The translations under genes and the position numbers were made by a program. 64,000 nt of DNA from Isoetes taiwanensis. Taxonomy: Eukaryota > Streptophyta > Lycopodiopsida > Isoetales > Isoetaceae. Positions 21,966 through 33,234 of this stretch are shown here, in pieces; within the stretch, counting starts at the first letter, position 1, and every line of letters begins with the position of its first letter. The stretch covers positions 2,902,494 to 2,966,493 of the forward strand of contig JAJEKV010000047.1 of assembly GCA_021234155.1 (NCBI GenBank), given 5' to 3'. The notes under the pieces were generated by a model, which was not told where the DNA came from, searched no databases, and worked only from the letters and a program-made list of their open reading frames with translations.

Positions 21966-23924
21966 ATTTTAGGGTTTGTGGAAAAGAGGGCATGCTTTAG
22001 GGTTCTACAGTCCATTTTTTTTTCTCTGAATTCGAGATCTTCGTTTTCTGTTTGTTCTATCCTTCTGTTGGTGGACCGAGTTCTCTTGAGGCAGCCGAGT
22101 TTCTAAAGCAGAGGTCAGGTTATCTCCAGCGATTTCAGGCCCAGGCTAACAACCCCATTGAAACAAATTTCGGTGCAGGATTCGGTGGGGGTTTTGCCCA
22201 CAGATAATGAACTGGCAAAGTCGGTGAGTTTTGGCAGCCGAGTTTTGCCCAGATAACAGCCTTTCTGATTTTCTTGCTTACCTAATTCCGGTAAGTAGGT
22301 TATAATTTGTTTATAGTTTTCTCTGTTTTCTTGTGCTTATTACTCTTCACAATATTTGGATTGGCTTCTCTACGAATGTTCAATCATAAGCGGCAAGCAG
22401 GCAATTCCGGAACCAGGACGCCCTGCCCTCTTCAGGAATTTCCAGAATCGAGGGTTCCTGGTGAAACTCCAATCTAATTTAATGGTGAATCAGGCAGTTT
22501 TATTCTTATTGTAGTCCAGCTCTTCTTCAGAACACGGTTTACTGGCCAAGCTTGAAGACTTAATTATTGCTGCCTTCGCACTTATTATGCACATCTGGAC
22601 CGCCATTGTTTTTCACCCATCCAGATTTTGCCCGCAGTCTATATATGCCTTTGTAGAATCCTCTTGCGTGGAATTAGGAAAACCACCTTTTTCCAATAGA
22701 CAAGAATCTACCTTGACAGCCATCAAGATGCACCCATTGTGTTCTTCAGCTTCATAAAGCGGCTTATCCCTGTTCGGTGACAATTCAGTGCTTTTCTGTA
22801 CTCTAGCATTTCCTAAAGCAATGGTTTTAATATGCCACAATCTTTGCATTTTTGGCCTTCTCTTTGTCTTGGAGTAGTAGATTGTAGCTCTTTGAATATC
22901 TAGATTCTCTGATTTTTTTCCACTTTGGCGTTGTAGCTCCCAAGTTTTACTGTAAATAATAGGGCTCAGCTATCTTTTAAACGAATGAATTTGCCAATGA
23001 ATACTATGCACTAGTCGACCTACCTTCTTATTGAGTCATAAACGGGCTGTATTGTACTCGGTCCGTGATTTTCAACCGAGCCAAGTCTACATCATTCAGC
23101 CCCACTATATGGGTATATGCAAAGATGCTAGATTTAGATTCCATTCTCCTTATACAATCGAGAAAGTGATCACAGAACACGATCTAAAAGTTTCAAATTC
23201 CCTTCTTTAATTTTTCATGTTTTCCTGTGACTCCCTTAGGATCTTACTTGTCATAATTCCCATAAATTATAACTCCCTTAGGATCTTACCTATCATAATT
23301 CCCATAACTTCAGTAATCATTTCTTTACAATGGTTTCTTTCTTTTTGTTCTTTGTGTTACTGCAAATTGCATGCCCATAAGGATCCAAGCAAAAGAAGAT
23401 CGAAACCCCTTTGTGACTCTTCATGGAAAGTTTTATTTATAGTGGCATGTCTTTCTCGAGCTGCTCCTTGCTCCACGTATTCAAGTTATTCTGCAGCATA
23501 TTAACTTGGTGGTTACGTTTTTATTCATAGTCTCTTTCAAACACAAATTACGGAAGTTTTATCCAACATAGATGACATTGCACACTTTACATATATTTTG
23601 CTCTGGGGGTATGCAGGTTGTCCAAGATCCAAGCATTCATCTCCTTCAGATTGTAATGGTGAATTCTTATGTGTAAAGTCAATTAGGATACAAACATGGT
23701 TATGTTCTTAAGACTTTTGAAGTACATATATTCAATATAAATGCATTATCGACAGTGGTTTTCTGTATCGCAGTGTTCTTAGAAACACATTGTTCACATT
23801 TGAAATGTTGAAAAGTTCAAAGTTCAAATGTATTCAGGGATGTGATGTTGTGTTCTTAGAAAACAATTGTTGACATTTTAAATGTTGAAAGGTTCAAATG
23901 TATTCAAGGATGTGATGATTGCAG
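21966..23924. other. Left flank of the array, no gene recognised
   Basis: Mostly AT-rich. A 78-codon minus frame at 22613-22849 is open but unrecognised. Minor direct repeats occur at 23225-23315 (CTCCCTTAGGATCTTAC twice) and at 23775-23930 (a ~100-bp repeat with TTCAAATGTATTCA). Confidence 0.4.
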
Positions 23925-24025
23925 CTTCTGCTCAACGTCATGGTGCTGGGCGTGTTTTGTGGAAGCTGTACCTCAATCCGTTACATGCTATTGCTGGAAT
24001 TTTGGATGGTATTTCTTTTTCCTGA
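23925..24025 (+). pseudogene. Possible terminal exon of a host gene at the array's left edge
   Basis: A GATGATTGCAG acceptor-like site is followed by an open frame, ASAQRHGAGRVLWKLYLNP then LHAIAGILDG, ending in TGA. The array's repeated sequence begins at 24004, inside this frame, so the 5' part is unique to the left edge. I do not recognise the protein. If real, it marks the gene in which the duplication breakpoint fell. Confidence 0.3.
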
Positions 24026-24101
24026 AATTTACAGGTACAAGTTCTATGATTGCTTAAGGACATAGCTGAGCAACACGAACCTTGCTAAGGACTTAACCAA
24101 G

Positions 24102-24109
24102 TATAAATA
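24102..24109 (+). promoter_or_regulatory. TATA box of array gene, copy 1
   Basis: TATAAATA, a full plant TATA consensus, lies 80 bp before the ATG at 24182 and 26 bp before an in-frame upstream ATG at 24128. It is conserved in all four copies. Confidence 0.55.
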
Positions 24110-25721
24110 GTGGTGATCAGATTCACAATGCATAGGCCTGTGCCGAAATCATGTTGCCTGAGGATTATCCTTTCTCATAGCATGGGTAGGAAGAAGGGAG
24201 ATTTAAATATGGCAACCAGGAGAAAATTAGAACGTGAGGCCAGCCTTGCTCCCAAGAGAAAGAAGATGTGGGAATTTCGTAGAGCTGCTAAATGTCCTCC
24301 ACCTGTGGTGATTGTGGATGAGCCCAAGTCTGATTTGGAAATTATTGCTAAGGATAAGGATGGTGGCAGTCTGGCTGCTGGGAAACCTGCACAAGATGTG
24401 AAGATCAGTGGAAATGAGAGCAATAAGTGGAGTGAACCTGTTCAAGATCTGGATCTGCTGCATCTGCTGCACAACACAAAGGGATTCCCCCTGGAGCGTC
24501 AAATATTCAGGTTATTCTGGATTTCTTTCTTGTGAAATTCTAAATAGAATATAATGGTAATTGAATGTTTTATGATAAATTGGGATCATAGAATTGAACA
24601 GGCTTGCATGATAACTTATGCCTAAGGCTATTTGGCTTAGACGGTTCAGTAGGAATTATCACTATCTGATTATGTAGTCTTAAATCTTTAAATGATTTAA
24701 TAATTATGAAGGAACATCTGGCTAGGACAGATTATGATACTAAAATACTGAATATGTTTCTAAGATTTCTACGGGTTGTACTTTGAGTGTTTATAGCTGC
24801 TGTGCTAATTGGACCAGACTCATAATCATTAATTATAACTCCCTTAGGAGAGCGAGCTTGTTCTTTGTGTCCGTTAGTAGATATTAGTTTACATTTAATT
24901 TTTTCCATCAGTTGTATGAGTGCTATAATAGATCCGATGGTCTCTCTACCATATTAACCCACTATTTGGGATCTACTTGGTTTGATATATGACAAAATAT
25001 TAAGAGATGTTGTTATCTTAGTATGCTAGATACAATTCTTATGAAAACTCAAGATCATGTGATGTTTGCGGATTTCTAGGGGATATATACTAACATATTT
25101 ATGATCCTTAACTTACTGGCTGCATGCAAGTAGGTTATACTAGGAATTAGGTTTAAATGTGTTGCTAAATGTTAAGGTCTGGTGACCTTAGAAATAAGAA
25201 TATGGAACTGATCTGCTCCAGCTTAAAAACAGGGATATTAATGGAGCTGCCACTATTATTCTAACCTCTATTGTGCTTTGACATGCTTTTTGCTATGGTA
25301 CATCTTTTATAAACATGGTGAAGGGGATAACCCAAGAAACCTAATGCTTACCTGTCAGTGTTGTCATTATTACCCTTCTTAGGCTAATTTTTGGCTGGTT
25401 TACTGCAGGTAACAAGGTTTCTTGCTCCATGCTTTGATGTATCTATTTGTCTAAGCTGATGGTTCAAGCAATACAAGACTTCAAGTAAGATTATTCCTTT
25501 GGGATAACAAGATCTATAGCTGGAACTCATTTATGAGTTACGTATATGTAGCACAATAACAGGGGGTTACTTTTAGATTTTTATACGCTTTTTCACATGG
25601 TTTTTCTATGATTTCGTTGTTGTATTCGTTGAGGTGTACTAAATAGTATTTCTAGAGTGCACCCTTTATGGGCCGTTGATTTTCGTTGGTTGGAACGATC
25701 CGAGGGTTGTTGTCTTTCTCT

Positions 25722-25890
25722 GCATGTGTTTGTGCATGAACACTGCGCATGTGTATGCATGTGCATGTGCACATGCATGTGCATGTGTGTGCATGTGCAT
25801 GTTCATGTGCATGTGCATGTGTATTGTGCATGTGCAAGTGCAAGTGCATGTGCATGTGTGCATGTGTGTGCATGTGTGCATATGCATGTG
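25722..25890. repeat. (TGCATG/TG)n microsatellite, copy 1
   Basis: Alternating purine-pyrimidine run of GTGCATGTG units over ~170 bp. Long Cys/His-rich frames on both strands here are artefacts of the repeat. Duplicated at 39563-39731. Confidence 0.95.
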
Positions 25891-26654
25891 TACTTGCCCT
25901 CTTGGATTCTTATTGCGGTGGATTTTACTACCACGAGATGGATTTTTGCTCACACACTTACAAAGGTATTTGTTTTTAATGTTTCTTGATTTAGCATAAT
26001 GTTTTTTACAAGGTATTGGTTTCTGATTCTACAATGTAGTCTTTTGAAAACCCCTTTTGTTTCCTTTCTAAGATTTGCTTGCATTCAAAAAAAGAGTTTA
26101 GAGTTTAAGCCCTCTGTTTGCTTCCAACTCTTGGATATTCCTGGCTGCCGGATTGTTCATAGCAGCTAGCCTTTAGCTTCAATCAACAAACGGATTCTTA
26201 TGCACACAACAGACGGATTATTCCATGCCCTTTTCCATGTCACCTTGAATCAGTCAAGCGGTGGCCACAAGAATGCATTTATATTGTAGGTTTGGAACTT
26301 TAATCGAGCCATAAGATGAATCATGCATTACCTTTAAGCTAGAGATGGAGCATCCAAATTCATATGGATTGAAAGAGAAATAGTTGTAGCGGAAGTAACA
26401 ATATGTAGCATAATAACAGAGGGTTTTCTTTGTGTTGCAAACTTTATGACTTTCAGAATAATGGGATCAATCTGCTCTATCTTTATGGTAACTTTTATTT
26501 ATGTTCTATTTGTTTTATTGTGATCAAATTCAAAAGCTACAGGTGATGAAAGCCTCAAATGAATTCTAGTTTTTTTCTGGTTTGAATTCTAAATTTTTTG
26601 TCACACCGGGGGCGGGATGTCCCTAAGGCCAGAAGGGCCAAAAATTTTTTTGCA

Positions 26655-27275
26655 ACACAAACCATTAACATCCAACATATAAAAATTAAATCCCCAACAC
26701 ATAACAACAACCAACACATAACAACCATTGACATTAACAACCAACACATAGCTATCATTGACATTAATTAACACAACCATTGGGTCCAACACATTTAAAT
26801 TAAAATCCCCCTTAAACCCCCTTTGGTTTGGGTGCATATTCACACGGGGGGTGACGTAGGGCAGCGAGAGCCCTTATAATTATATTTTGCACGTACAAAA
26901 TCAACACCATATAGTATTAAAGCTTGAAATCTTATAGTATTTTACAAATCTTGTTATACCCAGTATAGCAAATTTTGTACTTGCATACCCCACAAACGCG
27001 AGGAACTTTAATGCACGGTGTAGATTAAGGAATAAGGGGTGAATATGCCTATCCAACGGCTCTCTCGTTGCGGGAGACACCCCCGTGTGAATATGCACCC
27101 AAACCAAAGGGGGTTTAAGGGGATTTTAATTTAAATGTGTTGGACCCAATGGTTGTGTTAATTAATGTCAATGATAGCTATGTGTTGGTTGTTAATGTCA
27201 ATGGTTGTTATGTGTTGGTTGTTATGTGTTGGGGGATTTAATTTTTATATGTTGGATGTTAATGGTTGTTATGTG
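26655..27275. repeat. ~195-bp-arm palindrome with 230-bp loop, copy 1 orientation
   Basis: The left arm ends GGGTGCATATTCACACGGGG and the right arm begins with its inverse near 27080. Here the loop begins GACGTAGGGCAGCGAGAGC and ends GTTGCGGGAGACAC. In copy 2 the loop lies the other way round. Confidence 0.9.
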
Positions 27276-27377
27276 TTGGTTGTTATGTGTTGGTTGTTAT
27301 GTGTTTTATTGTCTACTCTTATGTAACTTTATGAATTTTTAATAATTTTGAAGGAATGATTTTCAAAATAAAGTGTA

Positions 27378-30300
27378 CTAGTAACGGGTGCCCGGCGTTG
27401 CCGGGCATAGATACTGTTCTGTAACTTCTGTTCTAGAAAATGAACTTAACTTCTTGCTTTTGCAAATGACCCTGTCTCTTCTTGCATTTTGGACAATTAG
27501 TTATTGCTTCTTGTAGAAGTCCTATGGACGTTCACTTCGACTTGTATAAATATAAAGATGCATATATTTGGCCTAATTTCTTTATTAGAAGTTTAAGGAT
27601 AAGGATTGCAAAGATGAAAGCCTATCTATTCACATAAGACATTGAAAGGTTCAAAAGGTAGTCTAGAATTGGAAGACACAAAAAGCGTATTGATCCATAG
27701 CTGCATATCCTGTAAACAATAGCTAATTTAGAGTATTTGCCACCTTACGTCTAATGCAACTACGTCATATGCATTGGTGGCACTACCACTACATAAGTAT
27801 TCCTAGAAGTATTGTATCTCCTAGAAATATTGTATCTCTTTGCAATTATAATGGTTGCCACTTTGTGAGTTGTTCCGTAATGCATGGTGGTAGGATTAGT
27901 CATCTAGATTAGTGCATCATGGATTTAGGACAAACCATAAGGACATAGTTATCTCAATGGTCCACCACTTCCAATCTCCATTTGGAGTACATGTGTCCGT
28001 TGAACATGTGCATTAGACATCAGAATTGATACACATAGAAGCCATATATTCAAGTCCTTCTCAACACAATATCTGTTTGCATTGCAAAACAACAACTGAA
28101 CAATATGTGGTGATCTTATAATGGCTAGACTCTTCTTTAAATAACCATTTTTATTAGCTACACATTGTTATTGTGAAAGTATATTGAAAAGCAACAAAAA
28201 GTTAAGGCCATAATCCATCACCATCATATAATGAACATGTGGCATTTAGAAAACTCATGATGTGCACACATGTCAACTTCTAAATTACAAAACAGCAGAA
28301 TCAGAAAGTTTCTATCTCTATCCTCCAGATTTGAACAATTGAAGAACATAATATTTTAGTTGTCTGCATTCCACACCAAATACACTAAATAGATTGCTGT
28401 GCACCTAACTGAACTTAATCATGTTTTTAAGCCCTTGTCATGGACCTGTTTACAGCAATTACCTGGCCTCAGAAATACCCACAATAAGAAGATTCAACTA
28501 AATATATCAGATCTATAGATGGGAAAGAGGTGGACAGGTCATTCCAATGTCTAATACATAAACATGATAAATGACTTTGCATGTACAATACACATCTAGA
28601 TTCTCCAACACGAAATTTGACAACAGGGTCCAGCACCAATGAAATGTTCCAAGTCCAGACATCTCTCTATAACATGATTTGTTCCAAGTCCAGACATCTC
28701 TCTATAACATGATTCCAAAGTCAGATCGGGAACGGATGCACAGTTATGTAATTAACTATGAATCTGAAAAGGATGACCACATTATAGCTGAAAGTGAAAG
28801 TCTTGTTCTGTATATTCCCTTTTAGCTACATTGAGACAGATCATGTTGAGTTTCAAAGAGTCAACTAACTGTGTCCATTCCAGATCCTTCAGGCCTATTT
28901 AATAGCCTAACTTCAGCTTCTTTCATCTCTCGAGAAAGCAATATTTATTTTGTAAATGGTTATATGTTTCATTTATTGGGTGCCACGTAATAAGAGAGCA
29001 TTTCAAATGTAAGTCACACAATAGATGTACCTATCAAGCAACCAAATAAAGATGACCAATTTTATCGCAATGGCTAAAGAATGTGCCATGCTAGGTCTGA
29101 GGCGTCTGCTCAAAATTTAATTAGAAGAATATCTCAAAGAACCTGGCCTGCATTATGGTGTTATCACTATATTCATGCCTATTCTCCAATTCAATTACAG
29201 AAAATGTGTTACCTCTAGAAGAATGGGAAAAGGGTGCAGTTTTCCCATTGCATTGTAGCATTAGCCAGTTGGGATACAAAATGAGGACATTATTATGCAT
29301 ACGCCTATGGGCACGCCATGATTAGACTACAGCAACATATACCTGAGATTTTGCTGTTGAAGATTCAAGTTGATTTGCTTCTGACTCATCTTGAATGCAG
29401 ACATATTGCCTGGATAGATAAGATCAGCAACAATAGAAGTGGAAGTTCCAATGCATGATTATACATAATGATATATGTAAAATTTAACCTCTCAAAGTTG
29501 AAGGTAACAGTACAATGAACCTGCTAATGCAGATTGATTTAGATATTTGAAGAATCGATATTTTCTGATCTTAGATTTAAACATAATAAGGCAGATGCAA
29601 ATCATGGCCTTGCATAACTATAAACATAAATGCTACAGCACTATAGACAGCTCAATAAAAGGACCATGGACCTAAAAATCACAAAATATAACCCTTCTTC
29701 CATTCGATACATTCTGAAATGCACAATCCCCATCACTGCCTAATTTCGAGGCATTTTTACACTCTATGAAGGTACATGTCTACCTTCATAACATCCAAAA
29801 CTGAAATACAACACGTGTGATGTCCCAATGCTGAGTGCATAAACATAGAATGTATAACTTATGAAAAGTAGGAGAAAGGGAGGATAGCTATAACTTCAAT
29901 GTGGCACCTAAACAGTACGCAGCTTTCTTTTACCAATCAGCTCTAAAATCGTACTACTGCAGGTTTTATGCATGGCCCAGTATTATGCATGACCCAAGTA
30001 CCATGCCTACTTGTATCTGGAGTAAGCTAAAAAGAGATATTGCATATGATAGAGAGGCTTTACCTTGAATCATCCATGTGCATGCAAGTGGCCTCTTCCA
30101 TCAGCAAAGAAATAAAACCTTAATCATAGTAGCTGAACTGAGCTTGCTTCGGCCTGAACCTAGCTATTCAAAGCTGATCTGTAAGTAATGATGATGAATG
30201 CAAAAAAATAGCTGAAGAAAATAGTTACCTCAGGCTTCTGAGTAAACCGTGCTCTAGCATCCAATGCACAGAGCCATGAGACTTTAAGATCGTCAGACCA

Positions 30301-31070
30301 ACCATTTGACTGCGGCATCAGAATCTTTTTGGATAAAATATAGAAAAGAGCTGGAAAGCATACATACAGAGTCTAAGCAATCATGACATGCATGATATGC
30401 ATGGAAACAGACAGGGAGGCTGAGCTTGTTCAATTAAACCTAAGAAGGAAAGAGACATGGTAATCCAAGAAAACTTTACAACAATGATTGGATCACGCAG
30501 TCTGGACTTACCTTAACACAGCTAATAATAAACAATCCCGATAAGAGCTCCTGTAATCCTAATAGAACTTGAGTAATACATAATCTGGTAAAGTTTTTTT
30601 GTATTACCTGGTTGAAGTTCTTCACCACATAAAAACGCAGAGATTGAGCAATCATGTTGTGCATAGACAGACAGAATAGATTTTCCCTTGAATATTTGGA
30701 ACCCAAACTTGTTCTAACCTGAAAAAACCGAAGTAGGAGTCATGAGAATCCAACAGCAATACCTTACAATAAGGATATAATCCATCTATTTCAAGCATAG
30801 CTATTCTGCACCTCCAATACCACACCGAATCGGCACCAGCAGTAGGTTTGCTCAGAGCGCAACAAAACGTGGCTCTCATGCCATGCCTGTGATGCCAAAA
30901 AATTGGGGATGCCTCAAAATTGAATTTCGTGGTAAAGGCCAAGGCCCAATTTTTGGAACACCGAGAAAATTTTCCATCACGAAAACCCTCCCCAACCTTA
31001 GGAAACTAACTTAATAAAAAATCCAAAAACTTTTCCTCCAGATCGGAAAATCCCAAATTAAAAGAGTTGA
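27378..31070 (-). mobile_element. Helitron, 3.69 kb, non-autonomous, array copy 1
   Basis: The minus-strand 3' end is at the left: a GCCCGGCAACGCCGGGC hairpin, then ACCCGTTACTAG, followed by T. The 5' end is at the right, beginning TCAACTC after A. Copy 3 has the unoccupied site at 53376/53377 (AAAGTGTA|TAATGG), so both ends are confirmed by comparison. No Rep/helicase ORF was seen. It carries gene-like exons in its own orientation. The right flank has an extra TAA relative to the empty site, probably slippage. Confidence 0.9.
30229..30942 (-). pseudogene. Captured multi-exon gene fragment in Helitron (copy 1)
   Basis: Minus-strand exon 1 (30942-30763, 60 codons) starts MAFTTKFNFEASPIFWHHRH and ends TGTAAG|GTATTG. 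Exon 2 (30718-30512, 69 codons) follows a TTTTTTCAG acceptor and ends TGTGTTAAG|GTAAGT. Exon 3 (30309-30229, 27 codons) reads SNGWSDDLKVSWLCALDARA then RFTQKPE and ends CCTGAG|GTAAC. All three are phase 0 and multiples of three, which is unlikely by chance. The N-terminus resembles a plastid or mitochondrial targeting peptide. Another exon-like stretch lies near 29345-29440 (minus). I do not recognise the protein. It is probably a host gene fragment picked up by the Helitron. Confidence 0.5.
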
Positions 31071-33100
31071 TAATAATGGTTAAGATTATTTAATGTCCTT
31101 TTCTTGGCCTAGTAAAATGTTCCTGTCATTTTTTCTAGGACTGCTAAAGGCAGACTTAGTATTTTCAAAGGGAAGTATTAAGTTTGGAAGTCTGGTTTCA
31201 GATTTGGGTTTTTTTTTTGAAGAAACGGAGGTACCACTTTTTTTATTTTCTGAAATAAGAGTACATGCAACAGCACAGGAGGAGATTACTATAGGAGCTC
31301 ACACCTCAACTTCTTCATCTCCCCCAGGCATGCTTATTTAAACTCCTAATGAGTCAGATAGGAAATACATACACCAAAATACTCTGAGCGACCCTTGATG
31401 AAGTAGGAAAAGTAAACAAGAACACGAATCTGTTTTGAAGTTGCTCGAAGTAAAAGGCTGCGTATGATCCTTAATGACATCGAAGGCATGTTGTGCGATC
31501 TGGCTGACCACTCAAGCATATTAGTACTTGAGTTTTTACTTAAGCATCGACACTTAAGTATTTAAAATGCTCAAGCTTATCGATTACTTGAGCACTTAGA
31601 TGGGCATATCGAGTACCACGGTAAAAATGTTCAAGTTAGAACATTAAAAATCCCTAATTTGTGCATAATGTCACGTTGTGGTATGTAGACCAATCAGCCC
31701 CCCTTGAATTATTTGCCCCTCTGCCCGAAAAAAGATAAGCCCGACCTCCTCTTGGAATATCGGACCCAAGTAACTAGAATCTTTGCATTGTGGGGATTAT
31801 GTACTCATCATTCTGTGCACTCACGAGAATCCCAAGTACTCCTTCAACACAAAACTTCTACGCCTTGTCTCTTAATCTACTTTACCAATGAACTAATTCT
31901 TCACGCTAGCAAGGAAAAGGGAGCAAAATAGACCACGAAGGGCTTACTTTTCTATTTGCGGCTTATGGTATTCCCTTGCCTCAAGTTACCAGTCTACAGA
32001 ACTTCACAAATTTGATACATCCTCTTTCTTTGCCCTGATGTATGCATCTATAGAAAGGAGCCACATTAGTGGCTCTTCTACACCTTATAGGCCAGCATCC
32101 CAATTGGGCCATACCTTTTCAGTGTGTGAATAAGACATAGAGCATACTGCCAGAGAAATAATACCTGGTGCATCACATTAGGGCCGTCTGAAGAAAAATA
32201 GACCAGCACCATAGACAGATATGAAATGCTGCTGATAGAAGAAAAAAACCTCTTCGGCCCTGCTAGCATCCAACGTTGGAAAGAGGAGCATGGATCCGCT
32301 GTACTGGGGCGACCTAAAGCACAGGCGGCCGCCTGCCCTAGCCGCTCTGTAGCAGCGCCTTCACGTGGCCGCCCATCGTCGTTCTCAGGAAAAAAAAAAT
32401 GGCAATAATTGGACTCACCAAATGTATAGGGATAGTTCAACCCATGCCGAATTGATGCCAATAGGGCATGCTGAACCTTTGTTGTTATAACATTTAAGCA
32501 GACCTGAGTTTTTGCATAATTATTTGGTCCACTTCTGCCTGAGACCTAGACTGGATATCTGACACAATCAAATTAATGTCGTTCTGCATTCCTTTCCACT
32601 ACACTTGTCATGCAGCAGATCTAGGGTCAACATACAGCCAAATAGAGATTTATGCTACCTGGCAAAATGCATTACTGGTTTGGTTAACTCTTTCGGTATT
32701 AATAATTAATTATTTTGTTGATCTCCTTTAATTTACTTCCTACTTGACAATCACCACGGTCCTGTTAACTTAGGGCAGAGGTTCCAATACACCTTGAAAT
32801 ATGAAGTCACGTGTGTGTTTTACCCTTTTGCATGAACCGTGTAAAAAGTGAATTCCTAAGTTAGTAGTATGGCTACCACTAAGTATGACACTATAGATTC
32901 GGGGGGACAATATATCTCAACAACATAGTACACCCCACATGATTTTGGGTAGATATTACTTTAATGACTGTATTTTAAGCGGGAAGTCCATATGGGAGCA
33001 TACCAAGCTGCTCTGTTTTTTCAAAAAATTTACTATCCCATGATATCGAACATTTGAGACATTTTGACCGCCCTTTGTGTCTTCCTATCTTGTATGCGAG

Positions 33101-33234
33101 CATGGGTCCTGAACGGGTCCGGGGCATCCTCCTGGCTCAAGAAATTTGCGTGGTAGAGGAACTCCTCTTGCACCAAGAAGAATGTCTCAGCCTAACCAGA
33201 ATAGAAATGCACATCCTGCCAACATTATCAAAAG
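33101..33234 (+). pseudogene. Array gene Arg/Gly-rich exon, copy 1
   Basis: Acceptor TGCGAG, then an exon ending AAAAG|GTGTTT. One G is missing in the GAACGGGTCC stretch compared with copy 2, shifting the frame. In copy 2 the exon reads GSRNLRGRGTPLAPRRM, a basic RG-type segment. Confidence 0.65.

Larger units (their letters stand above)
25542..27300. mobile_element. Family F composite insertion in array copy 1
   Basis: Replaces a 45-bp segment (53255-53299) seen in copy 3. It starts GTATATGTAGCACAATAAC. It holds a TGCATG-type microsatellite, a second family-F-like terminus near 26400, and a palindrome whose arms (about 26655-26850 and 27080-27275) flank a 230-bp loop. No transposase was found. 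Present in copies 1 and 2 only. Confidence 0.75.

Noticed and set aside
24009-24034. Intron joining 23925-24008 to the next open frame
   Set aside because: At 26 nt it is far below a workable plant intron. Reading through to the TGA at 24023 is simpler.
25657-25989. Overlapping Cys/His-rich ORFs on both strands (and at 39498-39947)
   Set aside because: They are translations of a TGCATG/TG microsatellite. All frames are open because the repeat lacks stops.
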